Shown here piece by piece: positions 39,601-50,910 of a stretch of DNA of 64,000 nucleotides. The DNA is from Epichloe hybrida. Taxonomy: Eukaryota; Ascomycota; Sordariomycetes; Hypocreales; Clavicipitaceae. A program made the position numbers and the translations under genes. Position 1 is the stretch's first letter. Each line of letters begins with the position of its first letter. The notes beneath the pieces were generated by a model. It had not been told where the DNA came from and did no database searches. It saw only the letters and a list, made by a program, of their open reading frames with translations. The stretch covers positions 2,914,001 to 2,978,000 of the forward strand of contig JAFEKR010000002.1 in assembly GCA_019022495.1 (NCBI GenBank), read 5' to 3'.

Positions 39601-42410
39601 TATAAGGATAACCTAAAAGAGAATGTTTCTGAAGGGAGTAGGCATATTAGCTGCTCTAAGCGTAATAATTAGGTCTCCTACGCCGAATCTAACTAATGCC
39701 TTCTTCTCTTTTGATTTATTAAGCTGTAATGTGGGTATCTAACGTTATAAAGCAAGGAATTAAGGGTGCCTTGCTATAGAGAACTTTGCGGCTCCTATAT
39801 TAGGCATAATCCCTTAGAATGTTACATAGGAATAGCAATCTTCTAATATAAACGTTGCTAGGGCTTTGTTTACAAGTTCTTGCTAAAAGGGGTCTTCTTT
39901 GCTTAGACTATAGTAAGCTATTTACCTTATTAGGAATTAAACTGTTCTCTTGCTATTAATCTAGGTTCTATAAGTAAAGAAGCTTATAAGTACTAGCCTA
40001 TCTATATTATCAGGGCTGTTATTAAATCTAATGCTCTTTATATACTAAGCGATTTCGTTATTAATAGGGGGTTAGGACTTATGTTCTCCCTTATACTAAG
40101 TAAGGAATAAATGATATAAGTTATTAGTTAGATCCGTAAGGTAGTGGTTCTTAAAGCGTTAAAACGCCTTCTTATAGTCCTCTTTAGGGTGCTTAGATAA
40201 CTAGTATCCTTCCTTACTATATACATAGCACTTCTTTATATAGGGAGTACCTCCTCTTCCTTGTGGTTTTAAGGGGTATTAGGTCTCTTTTCTATTCCCG
40301 TTATATCTTTAGTTAGTCTAGAATTATTCTAGGGTTATAGCTTTGGTTAGGAACTATTAATAGTTCTTCTTCTCTTCCTTAATAAGATGAAGGGTTATTC
40401 TAATCCGTTTATAGAACTCTTATAGTCCATCTGGCGGATCTATAATTACTCCTCTGCACTCTAGAATACTATAATAGGCTTTAATAAGTTAATTCTAGAG
40501 TGCCCTTTTAGTTTAGCTTACTTTAGGCACTGCTTATTACAAGATAGCTAGTCTTTCTATAAGTTTATTAAAGCATTTAATTATTAACTTAGTTAGGTTA
40601 TTATTTGCTATTCCTTATAGGGAAGTGTTATTTCACTTTAGTAGATATCTTTGCTATATATTCTTAGTTTTAAATTATTCTCTTATATGGCTAATAAGCA
40701 TAAGGAGATCTTGTGGTTATCTAGGTTTAGAGAGGTGGTCTGTATAGTATTATAGTGCTTTACCTTTAAGCATAACCTTAAAAGCATAACTAGCTTGTTT
40801 AGGCTAGATATTAAGTAACTTACACTTTCTATGGAATATCTAAAGCTTTGATTTAAGGATATTATAGTTATTAGCGCTGTAAAGTTATTCTTTAGGACCT
40901 TAGATAGGTTAATAATCTGCTTTAGTAAAGGTCTCTAGGTCTATAGGGGTCCTCTAGGTGTTTCCCTTTATATCCGTAGAAGGGGTGGTAGGGTCTTTAG
41001 GAAGTAAGAGGGTAGCTTTATAGGCAGCACCCTTAGGGCTTATTATTCCCTCTAATCCTCCTTTTCCTTATATTAGGAAGGAGGAATTATAGCTCTTTAA
41101 GCTATGCTAATAGGTGCACTACTAGCCCTAGATAGCATAGGTTGCCTTTATTAGTAACTCTTCTGCTCAGGGGTATTATTAGCGTGGTTACTAGGGTAAT
41201 ACTACTAACTTGCCTCTAGTGAAGGTATAGGTAGGGGAGTTACCTATAAATACTTGTAAATAGTATCCTTAGGTGGTCTTAACTCTAGGTTAATTAACCT
41301 TCCTAGGGGAGATTAACTAGGCCTTCCTAGAGGGGATTAGTTTAGTCTTCCTAGGGGAGTCTAGCTTATTAATCCTTTTAATAGTAATTATACTAATAAA
41401 CAAGGTGATAGGGTAGGTTGCCTAGTTCTAATATTACTATTATCTAGTAGATTACGGAAAAACTCTTTATTTTATAGGTTCTTTTAGAAGCCTATGTACT
41501 TCTTCCTAGCCTCTTTAATTTCTTTAAGAGTCTAAAATCTAAATTCCTCTTAGTTTACTACTTCTTTAAGGTTATTTACTATCTTAGTGCCTTTTCTAAT
41601 AGTTATGTATACTTTGTTATAAAGAAGATAGTCTTAAAGTCTGTTTTATGAAAGGTCTCTCCCTTCCGTAAACTTATCCCTTAACTATTTATAGAAGTTA
41701 TTGCTAAATTTAGAGAATAGTGTTTTTCTAAATAACCCTTGCTTCTTATATTATTTAGTCTTTATAAGGATATAAAGACTTATTTCCTTAGGTGTTATTA
41801 TCTCTTTATGTTTAGAACTTCCTATTTATTAAAGTAGTTCTTCTATAATATATTATTAAAGCCTTATAGAGATATAGGGGTATAGGTTAGTGTAGATAAG
41901 GGTTTTTCCTTTATTAAGGTATTTATTATTATCTCCTGTTTTAATGCCTTCTATAGCATTGTTATAGCTATTAGTCTTGCTAGGAACTCTGAATTAACTA
42001 GAGGTCCTAGATAGTTTAGCTATATCTAATATTCTAATTAATTAAGGGAGGTAGATCTTATAATGTAAGAAGAAAAGGGGTATAACTATGATTATGTAAT
42101 GTGTTTTGGATGTGAAGGATTGTGAGGTAAGGTAGTTAACTTTAAATATGTGATAGAACGCATAATAAAGAAAGATAAGGGGATAGCTTAGCTACTAGTA
42201 TTAAACCTTTCTTTATTGTTTTAGAGTCTATATAGATATAGATATTAATACTAAAGTAAGAAGAGAGCTATATTATACCTTTCTATTAGCATAACTTATT
42301 ATTAAACATGGCCCTCCTATTTTATAAGGTAAGTTATTATTAGATAAGCTACCTCTTCTGATTGACCTTGCTAATCTATGGTATTCGAAGACTGCGTGGT
42401 TATCTATAAA
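36680..42410 (-). pseudogene. B2 gag-pol relic
   Basis: Minus-strand copia polyprotein, collinear with B1. The gag knuckle at 40189-40230 reads C-Y-V-Y-S-K-E-G-Y...H. The protease DTGA reads NIGA at 39790-39801. Integrase is at about 38690-39490. The RT motif reads MQTNN at 37645-37662 inside RT at about 37300-38290. RNase H lies at about 36680-37270. Internal stops are mainly TAA/TAG. Gag occupies about 40150-42410 and is also present, in reverse orientation, as the B3 fragment at 59660-60909. Confidence 0.91.
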
Positions 42411-42426
42411 GGTAACCACTAATTAG

Positions 42427-42736
42427 TGTTAGATTCATAGGGTATTGAATTTAATGTGTAATATAGTTGTAAGCCTAAAGAATAGTATTATTATTGATTA
42501 TCTATTCTAGGCTATGTTGTCTGTTATTATAATTAATTTAAGTTATAGGAAAAGAGAGGTAAAAAGCTAGAAGTTATAATACATAAAGGGAAAAGGGGTT
42601 GCGTGTTTGTGTCCCTATATTTCCTAGCTAATTAATATGCCAGGTTATAGGTTACGTGTGGGGTCCGCGCGCGGCCCGAGCTTCTGCTGGGTAATTGCGG
42701 CTGCGACGCGCGATTAATATCACCTTTGTTCCAACA
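42427..42736 (-). repeat. B2 right LTR (5' LTR in coding sense)
   Basis: Starts TGTTAGATTCATAGGG and ends TTTGTTCCAACA. The GC-rich outer end (GCGGCTGCGACGCGCGATTA) is spared and the inner start is mutated. The block CTAATTAGTGGTTACC (coding sense) lies just inside. Confidence 0.96.
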
Positions 42737-42741
42737 TATAC

Positions 42742-43640
42742 CTTATTTATATTTATTAATATTTTTATAAGTTTAGTAAGCCTATAGGTTAGAAGTCTAG
42801 CTAGGTTAGTAGTTAGTAAGTAGTATAAGTACCTCCTTAAAATACTACTTAGCTATAATTTATTTATAAGTTTAAAAATATACTATAAACTAGCTACTTA
42901 TAGAAATATTATAATCAGAATATAAGTAATATAGTAAATCTTTTTTAAGTTTATATATAATAATTATTTTATATATATAAAATTAAAGACTTTAATTTAA
43001 GTTATATTACTTACTTATAATAACCTAGTAGTAAGTTACTAAGGAGTTAGTAAGACCTTTTATTAAATTATAAACTAGTATTACTAGCTAATAATAAAGA
43101 AAGATACTAAGTTATATATATAAACTTATATAAGTTATTAAACTTTGAAGCTAAGGTATTATAAACCCTATAATAAATACCATTAGCATCTTAACTACCT
43201 ATTAGACCTAGGGGTTAATGTTACGTTTAAGCATTTTTTGCTAATCCTTTTTAAGGATATATATTACCTTTATCTTAGCTTTAAAGTTTTTAATAAAATC
43301 TACTATATTTTCCCTTATAAACTACTAAATATTATACTTATTTTACATTATAATAAGGGAAGTCTAGTAAGCTATTATTTCTTTAAGGATTTATATAAAA
43401 GATTTAGTATTAAGCCTATTAAGAGGTTTAGAAGATTTTCCTTTATTATTAAGGTCCTTCTCTAATTAATTATTAAAGTAAGAATATATTAGCATAAAAA
43501 CTATTTTAAGATTAGATAGTTCCTTACTAGTAACTAGGGGTTCTAGCATTAATAGCTCCTAAGTATCCCTTAAATAGCTTAGTTACTTAATTAATCTTGC
43601 TTTACTTAGCTAGTAGAAATATAAAAAAAAAAATTTAAAT
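42742..43640 (+). pseudogene. G2 integrase relic
   Basis: Continues the pol frame across B2 (split codon AC+C, then LFIFINIF). At 43034-43060 it reads Y-*-G-V-S-K-T-F, matching the H-Q-G-V-S-K-T zinc-finger start of Gypsy integrases with His and Gln lost. The CxxC partner reads Y-I-S-Y at 43127-43138. After this comes LNYLLDLGVNVTFKHFLLIL, the linker into the catalytic core, and a 75-codon stretch free of stops at 43238-43465. Beyond the zinc finger the resemblance to integrase becomes weak, so the catalytic triad is not placed. Confidence 0.7.
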
Positions 43641-44470
43641 ATAAAGTCTAGTAATAATACTTCTAATTAATCTTATAAATAAATAAGTGCTTAAATAAAA
43701 ACTTTAGTAATTAAAAGAATCTTTTAAAAAAAATCTTCTAGGAGAGTAATATTTATAGTTATAAATAGTTTATAAGTAAAAATTAGGAGTATAATTATAT
43801 AGCTTTTTATAATTAACTATAAGACCCTAATATATAGCTAAATAATTAAGAAATTAGCTATAGGTCCTAAGATTAGATAGTTTATAATACTAGATAGTAG
43901 TTTTTATTTTATATTCTTATATTTAAAGTTTCTTAGTAAGGGGGTAATAGTTTAGCTAGTATTTATAATATACTTTCCTAAGCTAGCTAGCCTCCCTTTT
44001 AATACCTTTATAGAATATAGTCTCCTATCCTTAATCTAGCTTAGTTCTTCTAGATTAACTAGTCTAAAGCTAGCGCCTTAGCCCTTATATAGTCTAGGGC
44101 TAGGCTTCTAGTCTATATTATATTATAAGGAATAATAAAATAAGGGGGGGTCTTTATGTAAATAGTTTAGTATTAGCTATAGATTATAGCTAAAAAAGTA
44201 TACTTTTAATTGATCTTAGTCTATAGTAAATTAAATAGAAAGCGGAAGTCCTAGGGGTTTAAGACTACATTTCTTCACTAGTTTTATTAAGTAGAAAATA
44301 ATACCTTAAAAGATATAATACTAGCTTATAATTATAAGTAGCTTTAGAGCCTATATATAATAGAGGGGTTAATTAACTTATATATATTATTTACGCTAGT
44401 TAGCTTTATAGATAGCTATTACTAGTACTCCTGCTACTAAGTTAAAAGGGAAAACCCTATACTAGGAAGA
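43641..44470. other. AT-rich stretch without recognisable feature
   Basis: Follows the G2 integrase. Stops are dense in all frames I read, and I see no LTR, motif or terminal repeat. It may be the degraded 3' end of G2 pol, but this is position-based only. Confidence 0.35.
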
Positions 44471-45130
44471 AAAACCCCCTTGCGTCTATGTGCGGGCTGG
44501 CGCTAGCCTTGTAATAGGTTTGCGCCGCTTAGTGTGTTTCCTATTATAGGTATTTATTACTAGCTTACACTAGCCTTATCCTATTAAAAAGAAAAAGAAA
44601 GGAAAGATATATAAAATAAGAGTTTATAGGCCCCTTCTAGTCCTACTCTAGTGTAATAATATACCTATCCTAAGTCTCTTTGCTTTAGGCTAGGGCAGAG
44701 TGAATCCGGATTTGTAGTGTTAATTCACTTCTTATTTACTCTTACGCTTACTCTCCTATAGCCCTACTTTTTAGCTATCTCTAGCCTATTCCCGCCTTAT
44801 ATGTCTAGTAAAGTCTAAGCACCTAGTTTTATTTAACTAGTACTAGGGGAGGGTAGTTATAGCCCTAGACTAGGGTAGTCCTGGGTTGAGATTGCTTGTG
44901 TGTTGTTAGATTCGTTAATCGTGTTATGCTTTGTTTTTGAGCAAGTTATCTGAATTGTCCCCCCCCCCCCCTCCGCAGGTATAAAAGAGAGCTCTCCCCC
45001 CCTAGGGTCCTAGTCTCTTTCTTCTCTTTACATCAAACTTCCTGTGGGTTCTTCTTGGTTAATTAACTTAACAATGTTAATTATAACAACAGCTAGGACT
45101 ATCTCATTATACAAAGATATCCTAGATTAA
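44471..45130 (+). promoter_or_regulatory. GC-richer island with TATA box and possible start codon
   Basis: Much less RIP-like than its surroundings (TGCGGGCTGGCGCTAGCC, GTAATAGGTTTGCGCCGC). It contains a run of 13 C at 44959-44971, a TATAAAAG box at 44980-44987, a pyrimidine-rich leader (CTCTTTCTTCTCTTTACATC) and an ATG at 45074-45076 in the context TTAACAATG, opening only 18 codons before TAA at 45128. The arrangement looks like a fungal core promoter with a short 5' leader. It could be an LTR promoter of another element, or the promoter of a captured or nested gene. Neither reading is proven. Confidence 0.45.
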
Positions 45131-45660
45131 ATAGTCTATTAGATTAGAAGTAATATCTTAAATAAATAAGGGAGGGTATTTTCTTAATTTATCTTATAGT
45201 AAACATAGGTATAATCTTAGGTAAAGTAAACATAAGGTAATCTTAAGAATCTTGTAGGGTACGTAAATTTCTATTAAAGAATCTATTTATAAGTGGTTCT
45301 TTTATAGATTAATTAATTCTCTTGCCAAGATAACTAATATCGTTATCTCCTTGTTGTAATATCCCTATCCTTGAGCCCTAGCACTTGTCATCGTGATCGC
45401 GTTTCTGGGCGCGCATCTTAAGGCACACACTATAAAAAATTAAGGCACCTAGTTTATATCTAGTATATACGCGCTCTAGTACTAAGTTTTTACTATAATA
45501 TAAAGTAATTAAGAAAGGGGGGGGCATTATTAGTATTATTAAGCTATTAGTAAGTCTTAGTAATAGTATAAGCTAGCTTTATAATAGTTTTAGCTATTTA
45601 TTAAACTTAGGTATTACTTACCTCCTAGGTAAAGATAAACTAAGCTAAGTTATTATTTAT
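45131..45660. other. Degraded stretch with a short GC-rich patch
   Basis: Mostly AT-rich and stop-laden. A patch at 45355-45430 (TGTAATATCCCTATCC, then GTGATCGCGTTTCTGGGCGC) is less mutated and begins like some fungal Gypsy LTRs, but no second copy exists in the window. Confidence 0.35.
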
Positions 45661-46080
45661 AGTTCTTATACTATAAAAGAATTTAGTAACTAGGTTATTA
45701 TAACCTTAATAAGTAAGTATTATTTAAGTAAGTATAAGTTACTATGCCTTAGAGGTACCTTAAGTATAAGCTATACTTATAAGGGAAGAAGCTAGAGGCT
45801 AGGCCTTAGCTAAATTAATTTAAGTAATAGTAAGTATACTATTAAAATATTTATAATAGTAAATAATTTTTCTTATAAAAGTAGTATATTACCTCTTACT
45901 ATTAGTAAACTATAGTGTAGCTAAAGTCTTAATAGCTAGCTTAGTAAGGAGTATAGGCCTAGTTTAGCCCTAGAGTATACTTATATATACCTTTATTCTA
46001 AAGGTTATTTATATAAGGACTATATAAGAAATTATACTCCTTACTATTAGAAAGAGCTTATTATTAAAGTCTCTTTTTAA
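45661..46080 (+). pseudogene. Unidentified reading frame relic upstream of the G2 purine tract
   Basis: A 140-codon plus-strand frame with seven internal stops, all TAA or TAG, and otherwise protein-like content (LLCLRGTLSISYTYKGRS, KEYRPSLALEYTYIYLYSKG, YKDYIRNYTPYY). I do not recognise it. It lies between the possible promoter at 44980 and the purine tract of G2, so it may be an extra 3' gene of G2 or part of something inserted there. The coding claim is tentative, since stop density alone is weak evidence in RIP-mutated DNA. Confidence 0.35.
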
Positions 46081-46116
46081 AATATACTTACTAAGATAAA
46101 TACCCTTAGGTAAGGT

Positions 46117-46142
46117 AAAAAAAGGTAAAGGAAGGGAAGGGA
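46117..46142 (+). promoter_or_regulatory. Polypurine tract of G2
   Basis: Twenty-six bases with a single pyrimidine (a T) lie directly before the inferred 3' LTR start. In LTR retrotransposons this primes plus-strand DNA synthesis. The position and orientation agree with G2 being coded on the plus strand. Confidence 0.65.
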
Positions 46143-46143
46143 G

Positions 46144-46566
46144 TATACTAGTAATCAGAGCTTTGTACTACAATACACTACAATGAAATTTTTTTACTAC
46201 ATGTAATATTTGTAGTATTTTGTAGTATTTGTAGTATTTTAAAGTATTTCTAATTTTCTAGTAATATAATAGCTTAAAATAGCCTAAAATAGCTTAGAAT
46301 TACTTAGAATTACTTAAAATAGCTAAGAATAGCTAAGAATACCTTAGAATAGCTTTTATTACTTTATAATATTATAAGTGTTAAAGTTTAATTAATTTTA
46401 AATAATAAATAAATAACTTAAATAAAGATATAAGTAAGTATTAGTAAATTACTATAAAAAAACCTTTACTTTTTAATTATTTAGTATTTTCAGGTTTTTA
46501 AATATATAAATAAAATAAAATACTTTTCTCTTTAATATTTTTTTAAAATAATACTTAAAGAATAAT
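46144..46566 (+). repeat. G2 3' LTR fragment, cut by C3
   Basis: Begins TATACTAGTAATCAG (probably TG to TA by RIP). It holds TAGTATTTTG-type repeats at 46205-46245 and ~10-base AGCTAAGAAT-type repeats at 46268-46345. From about 46265 on it aligns with 5709-5815 plus 12425-12605, giving the uninterrupted A1 target site at 46380-46384. C3 cuts it at 46566. Confidence 0.7.
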
Positions 46567-46862
46567 TATTGGAACAAGCATGATATCAACAAGGCTGCGC
46601 GCCTCTGATTGGCTAGGCGCGTTGCATCGCGGACCCACATGTCTAGCCTAACCGCGCCGCGGTTAGCATTGGCATATGTGGCCTCTTTGCTAATAGCCCT
46701 AATTAAGGCCCCTTTTCCTATAATAAATAGCATACCCTCTTTGCTTTTATTTAATCTCTCTTTTACTTACTAAGATAAACTAGAATATATAATAATTACA
46801 TACACTTTAGTCCACCTTAAAAACCCTATATATAGGTTAATAGTATCCTATAAATACTAATA
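46567..46862 (+). repeat. C3 5' LTR
   Basis: 296 bases, reverse complement of the C1/C2 LTRs. It starts TATTGGAACAAGC (TG to TA) and ends AAATACTAATA (CA to TA), then CTAATTAGTAGTTATC. The outer left third is GC-rich and well kept (GATTGGCTAGGCGCGTTGC) and the inner part is AT-saturated. Confidence 0.95.
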
Positions 46863-46899
46863 CTAATTAGTAGTTATCTTTATAAATACTATAGATTAG

Positions 46900-49800
46900 T
46901 AAGGTTTATAGAAGAGGTATTAGTATTAAGAACTTACCTTATAAAAGAGAAAGTGCTACTTTAAGATACTAAATATACTAAGGAAGAAGTATATTCTAGC
47001 TCTCCTTTTACCTTAAGTAACTATAACTAGCTTTATACTAAATCTAAGCTTATTAACTTAATTAAAGCTTAGTTAGTAACTAACCTAACCTATCTTTATT
47101 TATTTAATTAGCATATTTATTATGTAAATAAACCCTTAGAAGTGTGTTTATTAAATAATTAAGGCCTAGTTAGTAACTAACCTAACCTATTCTTAATTAT
47201 TTAATTAAACTTACTAAGGGGTAAAGATAATAGCTTTACTTATAATCCTTTAAACTTCTCTAATTTCTTTATTTCCTATACCTCTTAATTTACTACTAAT
47301 ATTATAGTAAAACACTAAGATTAACTAAAAGGATTTAGAACCTAAGATATTCCTTCTAATTATAAACATACCTCCCTTACTAAAAATATTAGAAGAGAAG
47401 TTAACCTATAAGTTATATCTTACCCTCTTAACTATATCTCCCCTAATTTATACTAGTATATTATATAATAAGTACTAGAGAATAAGGAATTATTTAATCT
47501 TAAAGTAAATACTACCCTTAAAGAACTTATAGCTTAGATTCTTATTAAGAAAGTAACTTATAAATATAAGAACCTATACCTATAAACCCTATTTACTATC
47601 TTTAATAATAACTTTAGAGAATAGAACTAAGAGATATTTTAAGTAATAAATCCTAAAGCTATAAACAGTTTTTAAGACTTCCTTTTCTTTAGTAGTATTT
47701 ATATAGACCTATACAGTTACTATAAGATAATAGTCTTACTTAAAGATATTATTAACTATAATAGATTTTATAATTAGAAAGAAGAAGAAATATAGGAAGT
47801 TACTAGGAAGTATTCTTACTTTAAGAGGTAAATAGTAAAGAAAGACTTTTATAAAGACCTTCTCCTTATTAGTATCCCTTCTTTTAGAGATTAGATAAAT
47901 TAACTAATTACTCTATAATATTCCTAATCTCCTTAGCTACTATAATTACTCCTATTCTATTCCTAAATTCTATTATACTAATCCCTAAGTATACTAAGTA
48001 TAAGGCAAAGGTGTAATAATAAAGGTAATCCCCTTATTATAAGCTCTTAACTATAAGCCTAGACCCCCCTTACTCCCTCTTCTATAGTAAGGTATTATAA
48101 TTCCCCTTTATAGTCTAAAACTATAGTACCCCTTCTATAAGATTTAATTATCCTTATTCCCCCTTAAGAAATAAGCTAACCCTTATTAAAGTAACTACTT
48201 AATCTTAATAAGTTTTATAATAATAAGAGTATTAAGTATAGCACTAAGGAGTATAATATTCTTAATATTAAGCTTTTAACTTATTAAAGAAAGTATAAGA
48301 TACTAGGAATTATATAAGAATAGTTAGGCTATAGTTTTAAGTTTATACTAAAAGGAAAACCTCTCTAGTACTTCCTATAGAACCTTTTAAGCTAAGGAGA
48401 CCCCTAAGATCTCCTAACTCTTATCTATAGGATTAGGTAAAAGTTTAAGATAAATAATATATATTAAAAGAACTATCTATTATAAGGAAAGTTATAACTA
48501 CTTATAATTATCTAAGAGAACCCTAATAAGTTAAAGATTAAATACTTTAAAGACCTTATAATAAAGCTTTTAAATCTCTAAAGGGCAAATCCTTATAGAT
48601 CCTAGTTAGAATTAGATCTTTATAGTTAGATTCTAAATGCCTATAAAGGGATCCTAGAATATAGGGCCTATATTATTAATTCTCCTATTAACCTCTAATG
48701 CTTTTATAAATAGATAAGGATATTAATTAGTAAATCTAAAGCTTTAATTAATTAATAGTAGTTTCTTATAAAAGCTAGCACTAAGGAACACTTTTAGACT
48801 AACTATAGGTATAATAGGAAAGGTAAGGAAGCCTAATATAGTTAATTTATATTAAAAAGTAAGCCTTACTGCTTAAAAAAGTATTATATATATAGTAAAG
48901 AAGGTTGTTAGTTAACTAAGCACTTAGATAAGGACTAGAAGAAGGCATTCTAATGCTTTAAGAATTATTCCTATATAGACTTAATAGCTTCTTTATATAA
49001 TATATTCCTAATATAGTATAAAGGTAGTGATAATTCTAAATTAGCTAAAGATAATAATATTAACTAATACCTAATAGAACTTAGTTTTAGTAAAGAGGAT
49101 AATAATAGCTAAGTGCCTATAAGCTTCTTTATATATAGGACTACTTATAATAGCTATATAACTACTAAGATTCTTACTAGTTATATAATAATTTATACTC
49201 TAGCTAAGAAGGATTTATTTAATCTTTAGGAACTAGATAAGGTAGTAAGTGTATTTACACTTAAAGGATAATATTTATCTAGAACCTTTAAAGGTATTAT
49301 AGCTAATATAGGTGCTATGGGATGTTTATTAGTAAGCTACCCTTAATTCTTAGCTTTATAAAGTGTAATACTAACTATTATACTTAATAAGTTAAATACT
49401 AGGAAGGTAAAGATTAAATTTAGCCTTAGAGAGCTAATTAAGGCACTTAGATTAATTAAAGTACTAACTCTATTTAGAATTATTCTCTTTTAGGTAATCC
49501 CTATAAACACTCCCTTTCTCTTATACCTTAATAATATAACTTACCTAAAGATTAATTTTTATATATTATAGAATGTTCTATAGTAAGGGAATATTAAGGT
49601 TCTTATTATATGTAAATAGGGGTATGTGTAGATGCTTCTTAATAAAGAAGAAAGTGTTACTTAGAGTTATCTTATAAAGATTAAGCTTTATTAATTATAT
49701 TAATGCTTTAGATACCCTTTAGTTTAACGCCTTTATGATTTGCTATGTAAATTAGGGTATAAGGTTAAGTTTAAAGCTATTAAGAAACTAACTAAGGTTT

Positions 49801-50138
49801 ACTAGTAATGCTAATTACACACGGATAGCCTATATTAATTTAAATTCACCCTTTAGGATAAATATGCCTATAATTATAAAATCATTATAGACATTATATA
49901 TATTAATAGTAACTACCCTATTCTATAAGTTGTTAATATAGCTATATCCTTTAATATAGCTAGATTTATTAAGGATATCTTTATAAAGACTATATAGGAA
50001 GCACTTTGTCTTTACTAGATTAATGTCTATCTAGGCCCCTTAGATTTAATTATTATAGACGCTAGAATAACCTTTAGAGGTAAGGAATTTAAGTAGCTTA
50101 TGTTATTAATAGTAATTAAGATTAAAGATATCCCTATT
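46900..50138 (+). pseudogene. C3 gag-protease-integrase relic (proximal part)
   Basis: Plus-strand copia polyprotein. Gag spans about 46.9-48.9 kb. Its knuckle at 48882-48923 reads Y-Y-I-Y-S-K-E-G-C-*-L-T-K-H, keeping the third Cys and the His of the C-C-C-H set. The protease DTGA reads NIGA at 49305-49316. The integrase zinc finger reads Y-*-*-C at 49800-49811. Both catalytic Asp codons survive here (49890-49892, and 50058-50060 in LIIIDARITF), unlike most other copies. The reading stops at DIPI (TCCCTATT), where H1 is inserted. Confidence 0.9.
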
Positions 50139-50290
50139 CAGAGCATGTAATGTAATGTAATGTAATGTAATATTTGGGGTTTGGATGTAATGTGTAATGT
50201 AATGTAATGTAATGTAATGTAATGTGTAATATGTAATAATTACACATTACATTACATTACAAACATTACAAATGTAATGTTAGGGGAAAA
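50139..50290. repeat. Left terminal and subterminal repeats of H1
   Basis: CAGAGCAT is followed by TAATG repeated many times, a GGGGTTTGG interruption, more TAATG units, and then the same units inverted (CATTACATTAC), so the end can fold on itself. The right end at 58673-58787 has the same make-up. Confidence 0.8.
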
Positions 50291-50910
50291 TAAAAGTGGG
50301 GTATATTAAGATCTTATAATTTTATATAGATTTTTCTTTATTAAGTTAATATTAGCATTAATTTAATTACTATTTTAGTTTATTTACTATAAATTATTTA
50401 AGTTTCCTTAGTTTTAGATTATTAGTTATATATTAGGGTATAGGGTATATTATATAGGTTTAAGAGGATAATAGAAATCCTTGAATTTCTTTTTATATTA
50501 TAAGATTTTAAAATACTAATAAATCTAATTTCTAAGATTTAATATTATATTATTTAACCTAAGTGGTTATTTTACTAAATAATACCCTATATATACTTTT
50601 AAATTTAATATAAAATAATATATTATAAGTCTAAATAATTATATTAAGGACTAATATAAAGATCTTTAAGAAGCCTATATTATTTAAAGTTAATTAATTT
50701 AAAATAGAATATAAAATCTATTTATTTAGAATTAATAAATAAATATTATACTTTTAAAAAATAAAAGTTTCTTTCTTTTTAGTAAAGGTAATTAAAAAGC
50801 TAGTAAGTTATTTAGGTTTATAAGAATTTAAAGCTATAAAATAATAATATAGTGTATTTAAGGTATAAATAAAAATTAAGTATAAAAATAAGGTTTATTT
50901 ATAATATAAT
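50291..50910. other. AT-rich interior of H1 without a gene
   Basis: No open frame, transposase motif or known repeat is visible. It separates the left terminal repeats from the 101-bp tandem array. Confidence 0.5.

Larger units (their letters stand above)
35934..42736 (-). mobile_element. Copia element B2, full length, RIP-inactivated
   Basis: A complete 6803-bp minus-strand copia element. It has 310-bp LTRs at 35934-36243 and 42427-42736 and the target duplication TATAC (35929-35933 and 42737-42741). It is collinear with B1. It interrupts G2 between RNase H and the integrase zinc finger. Several stretches are less mutated than in B1 (for example its left LTR). Confidence 0.97.
5709..46566 (+). 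mobile_element. Base-layer Gypsy element G2, split by later insertions
   Basis: A heavily RIP-mutated Ty3/Gypsy-like element on the plus strand, recoverable by removing the copia insertions with one copy of each 5-bp duplication. Its pieces are 5709-5815, 12425-12893, 19706-19958, 26330-26547, 32929-35933 and 42742-46566, about 7.9 kb in all. In order they give part of a 5' LTR, gag with two zinc knuckles, RT (YLNN), RNase H, an integrase zinc finger, a purine tract and part of a 3' LTR homologous to the first pieces. The reading frame carries across the B1, C1, C2 and B2 junctions. Both outer ends are missing: G1 cuts the left and C3 cuts the right. It is the oldest identified layer. What fills 43.6-46.1 kb is unclear and may be a further insertion. 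Confidence 0.8.

Noticed and set aside
44695..44720. CAGAGTGAATCCGGA as a transposon end
   Set aside because: A single CAGAG word without partner terminus or target duplication.
45355..45430. TGTAATATCCC as the start of a further Gypsy LTR
   Set aside because: It resembles some fungal LTR starts, but no second copy, end or flanking duplication exists in the window.
46156..46175. CAGAGCTTTG as the terminus of a second hAT-like element
   Set aside because: No matching inverted end or 8-bp duplication was found. The purine tract just upstream and homology to 5709-5815/12425-12605 make it part of the G2 3' LTR.
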